From the NCBI GenBank assembly GCA_003024785.1, contig PUQB01000577.1, positions 2,501 through 66,500 on the forward strand: 64,000 bases of DNA, given 5' to 3'. Below, in pieces: positions 12,801 to 31,537 of the stretch. This DNA is from Selaginella tamariscina. Lineage: Eukaryota > Streptophyta > Lycopodiopsida > Selaginellales > Selaginellaceae. The position numbers and the translations under genes are program-made. The notes beneath the pieces were generated by a model. That model was given only the letters and a program-made list of their open reading frames with translations, was not told the DNA's origin and searched no databases. Each line of letters starts with the position of its first letter. Position 1 is the stretch's first letter.

Positions 12801-12954
12801 GCCGGCATAATAAACAAAGGGCATATACATATGTATGTCGTGTGTGGGAGGCGTATCTTTCTTGGTTTGATGCTTCCGAGACAACCAAATAATTAAGAAA
12901 CACTTGAGCAATTTCTATGTAATAATACACCAAAACAACAAGAGCTACTCTGTA
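9841..12954. other. AT-rich gene-poor spacer upstream of the cyclase gene
   Basis: No ORF longer than about 60 codons looks real. There are AT microsatellites near 10728-10745 and 11840-11852. At 10373 'atacctctgaaatttatcat' is echoed in inverted form near 10760 (atatgataaatttcagaagtat). This suggests the ends of a small inverted-repeat element spanning roughly 10330-10795. Confidence 0.4.
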
Positions 12955-15643
12955 ATGGCGTTCAAGGTAGGTAGTATCAAGCAATCCGGGGTGTTTCATA
13001 CTTTCCCGTCTAATCCAACTGGTAGAGATACCAGTTTCACATCAGTTTCCACATCGACATTACGTGGGTTTTACATCAGTTTCACATCGGAATAGTGCAC
13101 CGGCTTCACATAGAAGACTGAGCGTTGCAAGAGCAGCCATAGCTCCATTAGAGAGGAAGAACTATGTGGATGAGAGCGATTTTACTAAAGCTGGTGGTGA
13201 AGAGATTCAATATGTACAATGCAGGCGTTGAAGCCCATGAATCAACCAAAGATGCAGATAAGGTGAGTTATACAGAGTTTTTTTTTAACACAAAATGTAT
13301 TATAACAATAAATGTATGCATATATGTGACACATAAATACATAGATTTCACGCTTCATAACATTCATTACTACCATAGTTTAATGCTATTTAATATACTT
13401 CATGTATTTCTGTGATTATTGTTTGTGTTTGTATATACAATATATGCCATTATGTATGTCTACATGCAACTTCAACAAAGAATATAACCACTTTAGAAAT
13501 CATTTTGTGCACACTGTATATACCCATGTACAGGTACTGCACAAACTAGAGAATGTATTAATGTTACAACTATAGTTATTAAGTTTTGAAATGCAGTTGC
13601 AAGTTTGATCGGGGATTATAAGGTCTATGATTTGGCTGTCATTGGATGTGGACCAGCAGGCCTTTCACTGGCATCTGAAGCTGCTAAACAAGGGCTTAGC
13701 GTTGTCTTAGTTGGCCCTGATATGCCATTTACCAATAATTATGGTGTTTGGCAAGACGAGTTTGAAGGTAGAGTTGTTGTGTGTGTGTGTGTGTGTGTGT
13801 GTTGAGAGAGAGAGAGAGAGAGAGAGATGATATACAGAGACTTAATATTAAATACTTTGTTTTATGTTCAGCACTAGGACTAGAGAACTGCATAGAGCAC
13901 ACGTGAGAGACACAGCTATGTACTTCACGGATGAGAATTCTATATTGCTTGGTCGTGCATATGGACGTGTAGGACGTGACCAACTACGAGAAGAATTACT
14001 TAGAAGGTGCTAAAATTTAAACTATCTGTATGTTTATTACGCGTGCATGTGTGTGTGTGCGCATATATAGTTTAGTGCTGCAGGTGTGACGAAGCAAATG
14101 TCACATACCATTGTTCAGAAGTTGAGAGTATTAGCAAAGTTGATCAACGTGGAAGCACGCTCTATGTGCAAGTGGCAGGTTAATCAAGTGCCGGTATGAT
14201 GAACAATTACATTAACGTGTGTGTGCGTGCGTGCGTGTGTACAGATTAAGTTTTAATATATTCTGGTGCTTCACAGGCTGGCTACATTTGCATCAGGGGC
14301 TGCATCAGGTAAATTCCTTAAGTACGAGGCACTTGAGGAACGAGGCATGAGTGTACAAACTGCATATGGTATTGAAGTCGAGGTTGGTATCGTGTGTGTG
14401 CGCACATACATGCGAGATATATATATATATATATATTGCAGGTGGAGAGCCATCCTTACGATCCCGAAGTGATGGTTTTCATGGACTATAGGGATTAAAA
14501 TCGAGTCAAAATACTGATAATGACGAAGTTCCTTCATTTTTGTATGTGATGCCTTTCTCCACAACACGAGTTTTCTTTGAGGTTGATCATATATTATTTG
14601 TACGTGTATGTGTGTTGCGTGTGTTGTCTAATATACTGTTCAAGAATAGTCTACACATACACACTGTTGAGGCCATTGCTTTCAGGAAACATGCCTAGCT
14701 TGCAAGACCTGCGATCTCATTCAATGAACTGAAGGAAACGTTTACATACTCGTCTTAAGAGACTTGGAGTCAAAATTGTTCACATGTATGAAGAGGTACG
14801 TGTGTATATATATAGAATATGTATATTATATATCTAGATAACATTTTTCAACAGGAATGGTCTTACATACCCGTTGGAGCTACACTTCCCGACACAACAC
14901 AGCAGCACTTGGATTTGAGCAGCTGCAAGCATGGTTCATCCTGCAACAGGTGAAACACTCACAACTCCAAGCTAGTAAAATAAGAGAGAGAGAGAGAGTA
15001 ATTGTGTGCACAGGTTATTCTGTGGTCCGTTCTCTGTCTGAAGCACCAACATATGCAAATGCTATAGCTTCTGCATTAAAACCACGGCCAGCCAAAGTGC
15101 TGTTAACTTCCATCTCCTCCGTGACTCTCATTCTGCTGCCTTGGAAGGTATACATATTTGCATTAAGTATATGGAACGTACACCACACGCCGCGCGTGTG
15201 TGCACTTACTTTCTTTTGGAGAGAGAGAGAGGGAGACATATGTTAACTAAAATTTGGTACAATGTGCAGCATGGAATGTGTTATGGCCTAACGAACGCAA
15301 AAGACAACGGGCGTTTTTCTTCTTTGGCCTTGAGTTGTTGCTGCAACTAGATGTGAAGAGCATGCGGACCTTCTTCCAAACCTTCTTCAAGCTCCCTGAG
15401 TGGTAACCTCTAATCAATAATAACATATAAGATACACACGCGCACACACCACACACACAGCAGACAAACTGAAACTTCACGTACTTGCAGGATGTGGAAA
15501 GGATTTCTTGCAGCGGATCTGTCGTCTGTAGATTTAATATGGTTTGCTTTTCTTACATTTGTGTGGCTCCAAACTCTCTTCGTATGCAGCTAGTTAGGCA
15601 CTTGGTTAAGGATCCAAGCGGTGCAAACCTCATCAAGTTCTAA
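12955..15643 (+). pseudogene. LCYE: Lycopene epsilon-cyclase, multi-frameshifted
   Basis: The family cyclises lycopene ends to epsilon-rings in plastids, opening the alpha-carotene/lutein branch. Eleven exon-like blocks with GT-AG borders are visible: 12955-13262, 13597-13767, 13872-14006, 14084-14178, 14277-14382, 14442-14581, 14686-14795, 14855-14949, 15014-15147, 15270-15401 and 15491-15643. 'NYVDESDFTKAGGEE' near the N-terminus and 'MPFTNNYGVWQDEFE' favour the epsilon type over the beta type. 'VIGCGPAGLSLASE' is the dinucleotide-binding motif, and 'GRAYGRVGRDQLREELL', 'FASGAASGKFL', 'GYSVVRSLSEAP' and 'NERKRQRAFFFFGLELLL' follow in order. The start at 12955 gives a Ser/Thr-rich, transit-peptide-like N-terminus. 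Frame breaks lie near 13100, 13217, 13900 (a conserved Trp is lost), 14497, 14700-14750 (two), 14912 and 15565. The splice sites remain good, so decay is recent or some indels are sequence errors. Confidence 0.88.
13775..13827. repeat. Compound (TG)n-(AG)n microsatellite in LCYE intron
   Basis: About 25 bases of TG repeat run directly into about 24 bases of AG repeat just after the donor site of the second intron. Similar tracts occur in introns of neighbouring genes: 28511-28569 (TG then AG), 23946-23973 (CT), 19543-19574 (CA then GA) and 24797-24825 (CT then CA). Confidence 0.9.
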
Positions 15644-15922
15644 CACACAGTTCTGGCCATGATATTAGTTTATATTTATCTCAATGGCCACTTATGTAAC
15701 TTAATGAATGTATATAAACAATTGTAAGTCCATAGAGCTTCCATAAAGAACGACATATGCAACAGTTGATGTAATGAATAGGAAAACACATCAGCCTCGT
15801 GGACGTCGACGTCCTATACTGTTATATGTTAATGTCCACGGTTCTCAAGTGTCAAGGAGGAACAGAAGCTGCAAGAAGGTACTGTTATAGATGGGGATTT
15901 TCAACATGCTTGCTGTGTCCTT

Positions 15923-18316
15923 ATGATTATCTGCCTTTGTATTCCTGTGGGTGGACAAGTTGTGTCGGCCATCAGGAGGAAACGAACCATAGAGTTAAAC
16001 ACTACATGGACTGCTGCAGAAGGTAGCATTTTTGTTACAACCAGCAACGAGCTTTTAGGTGCCGGGTTTGCCTCAGTAGTTTGCCCCCGCAGGAGCAATT
16101 CCAGATGTCTTGTCTTTATGATTGCGTTCTTTGCAAAAGACGGCGGAATCACTCCTGAGAGCATCATATGGACTGCAAATGCAGACGCACCTGTTGCACC
16201 GAACTCGAGACTGAGCTCACTGCAGATGGTAACCTGGTACTCACTGATAGTGCTGATGGTCGTGTTGTTGGTCGACAACACTTCACATAAGGGAGTTTCA
16301 CGCTTGAAACTTAACAGTCTGGTAATCTAGTTCTATTATCTTCAAACGACAACAGAGATTTGGAGAAGCTTCGGCTACCCAACTGATACACTCTTTGCCT
16401 GGACACCTCAGAAACAACATGAAACTGCAATCAGCTACATCTAGCTTTGATTTCAGTAGAGGACCCTACTCCCTCGTGGTTGAGGACAGGGGTGTGTCAT
16501 TATACGTGTACAACAAGGATACGTTGTCTTCGTCTCGATATGGTATCTGGTCCATCAAGAAGAACGAGACCAACATTACCCACATGGCTCTTAGGGGAAA
16601 CGGTGAGCTTAGACTCTTGTCTGGTAATCGGATACTCAGTCGGATACCTTCCCACAAGCGTAGCGACCAAGAGTTTCAGTTCATGCGCATTCATAGAAAT
16701 GGCTCACTTAGACTCTTCCTTCAAAGACATGGAGGCCTCCGTAGATGTTCTGAAACCTACCAGTAAGTTTAAGTTAGCTTCTATTTCAGGATCATGCAAC
16801 GTTCCACTGCGGTGTGAGAGATATGCTATTTGCAGCAGCGACCTAACGTGTACCTGTCCATCGTCGAAATATTTCACTGGTTGTAAGCCTGTCCAGCCTT
16901 TACAATGCAACTCAAGCGGGCAGCAGTTGCTCGAGCTAAGCAATGTGGACTATTTTGCAACATACTTCGAACCAGGAGTGGTGGTGAGTTCCATCGAAGA
17001 CTGCAAGCGGATGTGCCTTGGAAAACTGTTCATGTGAGGCTGCGGTGTTTAAGAATCTGAATGGGGTGAATATATGCTACAGCTTTCGTGGCATTCTGAG
17101 CCTCATGAATGTCACTGGCACAAACACAACAGTTGTGACACTCCTGAAAGTACTGGAAAGGCCTCGTTCCCACTCAAGACGCTTGCATTTGGCAGTCTGG
17201 GTTGCTGTCTCCTTGTCAGTTGTGACTGTGTTTTTGCTTCCTGTTGCAGTTCTTTCTGTGAAGAGATTACAGAAGATGAAACACGAATCCCACGAGCTTC
17301 TAGAGCTAATGCCCGGGGTACCACGGAGGTTCACGTACCAGGAACTCCGTACAGCAACCAAGAACTTCAGCAATGAGCTGGGACGGGGAGGATTCGGTAC
17401 TGTCCACCATGGAGTGCTCGAGGATGGTACTAAAGTTGCAGTGAAGCGTTTGGGGAGCACCAAAGGTGGTGACGACCAGTTCAGAGCAGAAGTGATCTCT
17501 ATTTGGCAGTCTCCACCACAGTAACCTTGTGAAGCTCATAGGCTTCTGTTGCGATAACCGCAAGCATACCTTGCTTGTGTATGAGTACATGCCAAATGGA
17601 TCCCTGGACAAGTGGATATTTGGAGGGAACGAGTTTCTGAATTGGAAAACACGGTCCAGGATCGTGTTGGATATTGCAAAGGGGCTGGCATATCTGCATG
17701 AAGGATGTGAACGTTCTGTGCTTCATCTAGATATCAAGCCCAGAACATCTTGTGGATACAAGGTTCAAGGCAAAGATCTCTGACTTTGGTCTTGCTATGT
17801 TTGCTACCAAGAACAGTAAACACTCAGTCAATGGAAGTAGTCAAAGTGGATCAGTCAACGAGAGTCAACAAACTGGCATTGACTACCACATGATAAGAGG
17901 CACCCCTGGGTACATGGCACCGGAATGGCTGCATTGCAGAGTATCCGCCAAGGTAGATGTGTACAGCTTTGGAATAGTACTCCTGGAGACTATAAGTGGG
18001 AAACATGCAGGTGAGTTACTAGAACATTGTATACAAGTGTAGGGGACAAGTTAGAGAGGAACATTTAGTGCAGATCCTCGACGGTCGCTTGCAGGACACC
18101 AAATGTGCGATTGTAGAGGCGGAAAGGTTTGTGTTGGTCGGGCTGTGTTGCATACAGGAAGATCCCTCCGTCAGGCCTTCAATGGGGAATGTGGTGAAAA
18201 TGTTGGAGGGGAACATGCCTGTACCTGATGTGCTTCTTAACCTCAAGTATCAAACCACAAATCTTCCCCGGGGTATTGCAAGTTTCCTTGCCAGTTTTCT
18301 TGCCGCAAATGTCTGA
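15923..18316 (+). pseudogene. G-type lectin S-receptor-like kinase, intronless, frameshifted
   Basis: Members are plasma-membrane receptor kinases with mannose-lectin ectodomains. The start at 15923 gives a short hydrophobic leader. B-lectin signal follows to about 16700 ('ESIIWTANADAPVAP', and in another frame 'TADGNLVLTDSADG' and 'SGNLVLLSSNDN'). A Cys-rich EGF/PAN-like part is at about 16790-17110 ('CERYAICSSDLTCTCPS'). A transmembrane helix is at about 17195-17260. The kinase from about 17330 has '[14 protein letters not shown]', 'VAVKRL', 'LHLDIKP' (Leu in place of the Arg of HRD, so non-RD), 'ISDFGLAMFA', 'GTPGYMAPEW' and 'DVYSFGIVLLE'. It ends at 18316. Frame changes lie near 16210, 16290, 16400, 16750, 17030, 17500, 17745 and 18030. 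There is no intron, as is usual for this family. It lies about 280 bases downstream of the cyclase on the same strand. As written it cannot give a full receptor. Confidence 0.82.
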
Positions 18317-18951
18317 TGCAATGAGCATACTTTAATTAGTGTGTTTGTTTATTTTAAAACAAGTGTTTTGTGTTCTTGACCGTTTGATTAGATTCTACCA
18401 CTCAATAGTCCACGTAAGATTTTCCGAGTTAAATCGCCAACGTGGAGGCCACATCGTGATACACGTCATCAGTCGATGCCCTACTTGTTTCTGCTGTGGA
18501 GCGGAGCTAGACAGCGACTCATTGCAGGAGATCTATGGAGCTGCTTCAAGCATTTACATTGCCGGTTTTGTAGTCGTCTGCGCGATCTATCAGGTTCTTG
18601 TGATGCACTTGTAGCTTCTAGGTTTAGTGTTTCTCAGTTCTCTTGAAGATCGCCCTCCGAGTCGTCATGTTCTTGCTAGATTCATAGGCTCTGATGGATT
18701 AGATATATAAAAACTCCATTTTCGATCGATTTCTTGCTAGATTCGCCGTTCTTTGGTCGATTTCTAGTAGATTTGTTATCGGACTCCGGCAAATGCAAGC
18801 TCGACTCATCCCATGGCCGGTGGATTTTCGATGGCGCCGAGCTTCTAGGTTTAGTGTTTGTTCGGTGTTCTTCCGGGAGAGGACTAGTTGATGGAATCAA
18901 ATGCACCTACAGAGCTTCTTTCGGAGAGGTGAGAGGCGGCATTCTCATGGC
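18317..18951. other. Intergenic region and probable 5' leader of the ARF-GAP gene
   Basis: A 91-codon ORF at 18339-18611 ('CPTCFCCGAELDSDSLQEI') has no recognisable domain. 'cttctaggtttagtgttt' occurs at about 18615 and again at about 18841, so the leader contains a short internal duplication. The more balanced composition and pyrimidine-rich stretches at 18720-18900 fit an untranslated leader. Confidence 0.45.
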
Positions 18952-25408
<6,457 letters not shown>

Positions 25409-27608
25409 TGTATAAATATACATATCATCGTAATCAGTTCACATATATAAATATATACTTTTATATAATTGCCAGATACTAATAATTTAATTTTGTTTTT
25501 GTCTTTTTATTTTTCTTTTATAAATTTAGTATTGAATTATAAATTAGTCTTATTTAAAGCTTACATGTGTAAATTATAAAATAGATTTTTAAAAGGGTTT
25601 TGAATAAAATATGTCATTTGTAATATTTTTATAACTTAAATATCGTTTTGTGTTATGAAAAAAATTCATAATTAATTATAATTCAGTTTATTCAGCTTTA
25701 ACAATTAAAAAAATTTATAATAATTCATATACCAATTTGTTTATTATTCTTCTTTAAAAATTAAATTAATGTCTTAATAAGTGTATAAGTAAATATTAAA
25801 AAACATTTAATGAATCACCTATGTATATAATAAATTATTATAATTTGAGTTATAAAGTGTTAAACATACAAATAACTTTATAACATATATGAATATATAT
25901 ATATATATATATTTTATTATGCGACATGTTATTGAATGATCGAATTATTATTACATTACATACGTATCAAAATAAAAATAATTGTGTACATTATATAATT
26001 CAAAAGAAGTGGTAAAAATTATAAAATAAAAAATTATTTTATTTTATAAAGTTAATTATTTATTTATTATTAATTTTAATAAAGATTTGACATTGTAACT
26101 AATTTAAATTCATTTTAATGCTTAAAATTTTAAGAAGCAATGTCTTTTATTATTAAAAGATCTCATAAATATTAAAAACTCACATGACAAAATAAAAATG
26201 ACTCACAACAATTCATTAACTATTAAATATGTTATTTTATATATTTTATTTTTAATATAATAAGGTTATCCTATACTTAAAGCTATTAAAGAACACTTCT
26301 ATATTTTTATTTTTTACATTTAACACCAAAACACCTTAATAAATCTTGTTAAAGTTTTATTAAAATTAATTGGTAATGAGAAAATGGTAAAATTAATATT
26401 GTTATTCATTAGAATATTGAGTGTCACAACTTTAAATATCAATTAATCAAAATAATTTAGTATATAAAGAATTGTAATGTGTTAAACATATACAACTTAT
26501 TAAATAATTAAAATTAAGGTTTAACAACTTTTTAACATCCACTTTTTTCAATAAATAAAAGGTGTATAAAATAATACATGTGTCTTAATTTTCTTTCTAT
26601 CAATTTTAAATTATGATTTAAATTTTTATAAATAAATAATTAATTTAAACTAAATAAATAATTAAAAACATAACAAACACAATAATGATGTGTTTTTTAG
26701 TTTTAAAACATATACATCTCAAATTATAACAACATTTCAATTTAACATTACACTATTATTTATTAAACAGTATTAGTGATGTGTGAAAAGCATATATACA
26801 TATGAAGTTCAAAAAAAACACTAGTGTTTATATATATTTTTTATTTAAATTTAACTTTAGAAATAATATGTAATTTTCAATTAAGCAAAAACCATATATT
26901 AAATTTAATTTATATTAATTATAATTTGTTGTTTTATATTCATACGACCATACATCATAAAACTTAAATTAAACTATTGAAAGAGGATTTTACATGCAAA
27001 ATATTCAAGCTTTTTAATAATATTAATTAATGTTTAAGTAATTCCATCCAGATATTTTTTTTTTAAAAAAATTTAGATTATGTATTAAAATGAATTACTT
27101 AATTCACCATCTTACTTATGTGATTGTTTGTAATTTATTTTTATTAAATGCAGTTTCTTTAATATTTAACTTATCCAATGACATTATTCAAATTAAACGA
27201 TCAAACTGGACTTGTATTTTACATATTATTTATGTTTAACACTTATCCATTAAAAAATTAAAGAATTAATGCATTCTACACCAATGACATTCTTATGGAT
27301 GGTGCTATGAAATTACTTTAGTTTACCATGTTCATTATTAATATGTACGTATCATAATGTTTTATTCACTTTGTTATTGATATATCTAATAGCTACTTCA
27401 AATATATTTTTTTAAAGACTAAACATTTGTATTTAAATGGTAAATTACAAATTTCATGAACATAAAACAAGTTAAAATTGGAGGGACACTTTATATTAAC
27501 CATTGTTAATTATCATTAACTACCAGTATAAGAGACCGCCACCTACAACGTGGCATTTTAATGTATTGTTTTACTTTGTGGTTTGCAAACTCTGTTTAGG
27601 GACTTCAA
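25409..27608. other. AT-rich intergenic region
   Basis: About 2.2 kb of AT-rich sequence with an AT microsatellite near 25893-25912 and no coding signal. The ATG at 27503 opens an ORF overlapping the next gene, but its N-terminal part lacks transit-peptide character, so I prefer the start at 27609. Confidence 0.6.
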
Positions 27609-28513
27609 ATGGATATGGCAACCACATCCACGAGCACTTCTTGCACAGTCCTGAGAGTAAGAAGGTGCAACATCGCCATAAGGAGAAGTGTGTGCTTTGC
27701 CCATCTTCGACAATCTGGTTCACTCCATTGCCACAAGCTCCGGGTAACACAATTGAGAGAGAGAGAGAGAGAGATGTGATAATGATATACATAATTCAGG
27801 CATGCAATTCCATCAGCAAAGGCGGATTTGACAAGAGGAAGATTGTTGCTGCCGCTGCCGCTTTGCCGGAGGCCGACAGCCAAGCTGCGACTGAAACGTT
27901 GCCCAATGAGACTGAGAATGAACTCGAAGCGGATGAAGAGCCCCTTACTCCTGAAGAACAGGAGGACAGAGAATGCATTGAACAAATATTGGGGGTAAAC
28001 CATAGAAATATGTTTCATTCACTTAGATATATTCACGACGTTTGTATATAGACACTGGAGTTGTTGAAGATGAACAGAGATATGACACCCGAGGAGGTAA
28101 TACAAAAGCTTAGAATTATATCTATTTATCCGTGTTATATTCCGTTTTGTTTTCAGGTCCGGCTTATTTGTGATTATTGACGACCCCGCGAGGCAGAGAG
28201 TCTCGGGTATATGTTTGTTATATGTATATACATGCGTGTGTGGTGTGTTCATAACATAGTGACGGTATAAAACAGGATGCTGACTGAAGATGGTGAGTGG
28301 ACGAGTCTGAGAGATGAGATGGGGAATGCAGTAATAGACGTAAGCAGAATGCAATCATTAAAAACTAACTGCTAATTATTTTTCGTTTCTCTTTATGAAT
28401 TAGATTAGCCAAGGAAGAGTTCCAAAATATCGAGAAGCCATGCAAGCTCTTAGAGATGAGCTACTTAACTGGCCCAATCTCGATGTACTGGTTTACATAT
28501 AATTTGTACTTGT

Positions 28514-28575
<62 letters not shown>

Positions 28576-29019
28576 CGTTGTTTAAATTTAGGAAACAGCA
28601 GAAAAGAAGGACCCACGACAGTCTTCCTATGCGCAAATTACAGAAGGCAGCGTAGATCCGTCAACCGTTGATTGGGACCAAGCTGCCGAGATTGCACCCA
28701 GCCAGCAAAAGGAGTTATCCGACCAGGTGCCCCCTGCAGTGGTAAGTGTCTATATAATGTGTGTCGTTCAACATATATCATTATACATTATGACACATAC
28801 ATACATACATATAAACACTACTATATGAGTCCCATACGATGCTAGTATTTTGTATACAAATACTCTATTTTGTTTATCTACACATTCATGCATATATGTG
28901 TTCCTGTTTTAATAAAAGCTAGTTTTCAGGGATATGGATTCGTTTACTTTGTAAGCATCATTCCGATAATCATTGGTGTCACAGTTGTCGCTATACTGTT
29001 TTTCAACTCCTTTCAATGA
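27609..29019 (+). CDS. Y3IP1: Ycf3-interacting protein 1, chloroplast (photosystem I assembly)
   Basis: Y3IP1 is a thylakoid protein that works with Ycf3 in assembling photosystem I. Eight exons are visible: 27609-27743, 27800-27992, 28052-28096, 28157-28207, 28276-28339, 28405-28489, 28592-28741 and 28930-29019, about 270 residues in total. The start at 27609 gives a Ser/Thr/Arg-rich transit peptide ('MDMATTSTSTSCTVLRVRR'). Then come an acidic linker, the family signature 'LELLKMNRDMTPEE', 'DPREAESLGMLTEDGE', 'REAMQALRDELLNWPNLDV' and 'STVDWDQAAEIAP'. The C-terminal helix is 'GYGFVYFVSIIPIIIGVTVV' followed by 'AILFFNSFQ', the usual end of this family. In exon 28157-28207 the frame is lost and regained within about 30 bases (a TGA is read in between). 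This fits one extra T in 'ttattt' and one missing C in the C-run. It may be a sequence error, since everything else is intact. Confidence 0.88.
28511..28569. repeat. Compound (TG)n-(AG)n microsatellite in Y3IP1 intron
   Basis: About 28 bases of TG repeat are followed directly by about 30 bases of AG repeat, a few bases after the intron donor. It has the same structure and position as the tract in the LCYE intron. Confidence 0.9.
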
Positions 29020-29188
29020 ATGACCTACAAGTACTTGGCGCTCTTCTTTTGTACGATTTACATGAATACCAATATATATGCTTTGTATGCGTGTGTGTAC
29101 GTGTGTGTGTGTGAGAGAGAAAACACTAATAAATCTAAAGATGCCCATTCCGGGCATACTCACTGTTGTGTTTAGTTGTTCATGATGG

Positions 29189-31319
29189 ATGATGAACGCC
29201 TTGAAGCAGCATGGCCACGACGAGATCCAGTCCTTTGCACAGCTAGTGCGATCCTGTGGCATTGCAAAAGATTTATGCGAGGCCAGGCGAGTACATTCAC
29301 GGATTCAAGACATTGCTCACCTGCGCAGGAACAGATTTGTCTCAAATCTCCTTGTAGAGATGTATGGGAAGTGCGGAGCTTGGAGGATGCACAGGAAGTC
29401 TTCAAAGGGATCTACGAGCCCAACAGCTACTCACACACAGTCATGATCTCTGCATACGCCCAAAACGGGCATATGCCAGAAGCAAAGTCTGCATTCGATA
29501 GCATGCCCGAGAGGGACGTAATCCCGTGGACAGCGATGCTCAGTGCGTATGCCTTGAACGGTGAACTACACCAAGCAGAGAGGTTCTTCAACTTGATGCC
29601 GCAGAGGAACTTAATCTCGTGGAACGCTATGTTACATGCATATGCCCAGAATGGGCATCCGAGCAAGGCTATGGATCTCTTTGAGGAGATGCCCGAAAAG
29701 AATTGTGTCTCGTGTAATACTGTGCTCACTAGACTGGCTCAGGAGGGGTTTCATATCAAGTGAGGGATCTCTTCGATGGGATTTATCAAAGAGATATAGT
29801 TTCCTGGACTGCGCTGATTGCTGCATTTACCACGAATGGTTATCTGGATGATGCCATGTTTGTTTTCAACAAGATGCCAGAGTCTGATGTCATTGCCTGG
29901 ACAACGGTGCTGGTGGCATTTGCGGAGCACGGAGAGATGGAAAGGGCGAGAATGATCCATGAGAGCATGCCCCAGCGGATATATAGTGGCCTGGAATGCA
30001 ATGATTCAAGCATATGCACAGCGTGGGCATGTCGACGAGGCAAAGCTTATCTTCGACAAGGTTCCAAAACACGATGTAGTTTCAGCGGTAGGTACATATA
30101 TTAAACACACTTCTTTCTCTCTCTCTCTCTATTATATATATATAGAGAGAGAGGGGGGAGATTTGCTTATTCTAATCTCGTGCAACGACAGACTGTGTTG
30201 ATTGCGGCATATGCCCAAGACGGGCATATCTCGGATGCAAGAGGGATCTTCAAGAGGATGGGACGGCACAATGTAGTCACCTGGAACGCACTGCTGCAGG
30301 CGTACGTGGAGATTGGGGACCTTCAAAATGCGAAAGCGTGCTTTGATGAGATGCCTCAGCCGGATGTAGTCTCGTGGAATGCAATGATATCAGCATGTGC
30401 CCAGAACGAGCAGCTGCATAAGGGCAGAGAGTTCTTCTTCATGAAAATGCCACAGACAAATGTGATCTCATGGAACACAATTCTGACAGCGTTTGCGTTG
30501 TATGGTCTCGTTGATGAGGCTCTTGTGGTGTTCTCGGAGATGCCCGAGCGTAATGTTGTATCGTGGAATGCGTGTATCCAGGCGTATGCTCAGAATGGGC
30601 ATATAGATGGGGCATACAGGACATTCATATCGATGCCTTCTCGTGACCTTTCTTCCTGGAACGCGATGATATCGGCGTACACGGTTGGGAGACTTCTCGG
30701 AGAAGCTGAGGACTTGTTCGAGAGAATCCCCGAGAAGAATGTATTTTCGGAGACGAACATGGTTTCGGCATATGCTCACAATGGACATATTACTAAAGCG
30801 AGGGAACTCTTCGATAAGATGAAGTTCCGTAACTTACTCACTTGGACTACAATGCTTGCTGGATATGCCCAAAGAGGGCATACCGAGGAAGCATTCGAGC
30901 TTTTCCACTTGATGGGGCTTGAAGGCATCGAACCAGATGAACTAACCTTCGTTGCTATACTCACAGCTCACAGTCAAGTTGGGTTGCTCCACGAAGGGCT
31001 TGCTTGCTTTAAATCGATGATCTCGGACAGAAGAGTTCGGCCTGTGTTACAACATTATCACTGTATGATTGATCTTCTCGGACGGGCTGGGGAGATGGTG
31101 GAAGCCGAGAACCTGATTCACAGCATGCCGTTCAAGCCAGAGGATGTATCATGGACGATATTACTAGGAGCGTGTAGAGTTCACAGGGATATGCAGCGAG
31201 CGAAAGTTGCTGCGGATAATATGATGAGAGTCGATCCTGAGAATGGTGCATCTTATGTTTTGTTATCAAATGCTGTCTCTGAAGAGGAGAACAAGCCCAC
31301 GTGTACCATTAATACATGA
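29189..31319 (+). CDS. PLS-class pentatricopeptide repeat protein (E-type end)
   Basis: PLS-class PPR proteins bind organelle RNA and usually specify C-to-U editing or processing sites. From 29189 the N-terminus reads 'SFAQLVRSCGIAKDLCEARR' and 'NRFVSNLLVEMYGKCG'. About 14 repeats follow of the type 'VVSWNAM..AYAQNGHI..A...FD.MP'. The last part has 'GIEPDELTFVAILTAHSQVG', 'HYHCMIDLLGRAGEMVEAE', 'WTILLGACRVHRDM' and 'DPENGASYVLLSNA', which are the E1-like end motifs. No DYW deaminase is present, so editing would need a partner. Stop at 31319. A single intron (30088-30191), carrying a CT microsatellite, interrupts a repeat. Frameshifts lie near 29387 (one A missing in 'YGKCGSLED'), 29755 and 29985. 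It is either a recent pseudogene or carries sequence errors. Confidence 0.85.
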
Positions 31320-31537
31320 AGTCCCTATACACACTCGCAACATACATGTATGTGTATACGTGTGGACGAGATAGGCACACATATTCCAGGTAAACATCAA
31401 AAGCCAGGTGGCAGCCTGCATTTGTGTTTTGTTGTCCATTTCAAGCTCATGTGAAACATCCTGCAGTAGTTAGGTGGGAAACTTAACACTTTTGGTGTTA
31501 AGTCTATCCATGTTTCACACAGTGTCAAACTTAGCTT
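31320..31537. other. Spacer and promoter region of the small secreted protein gene
   Basis: This short intergenic stretch follows the PPR stop. 'ttaacacttttggtgttaa' at 31483-31501 is a palindromic phrase about 40 bases upstream of the next start codon. No TATA box was assigned with confidence. Confidence 0.4.

Noticed and set aside
12955-15643. Lycopene beta-cyclase instead of epsilon-cyclase
   Set aside because: The KAGGEE N-terminal motif and 'FTNNYGVWQDEFE' with 'ALGLENCIEH' match the epsilon type; beta-cyclase motifs are absent.
27503-27608. Upstream ATG at 27503 as the Y3IP1 start
   Set aside because: It gives a non-transit-like N-terminus in a different frame. 27609 yields a Ser/Thr/Arg-rich transit peptide that splices in frame into the conserved part.
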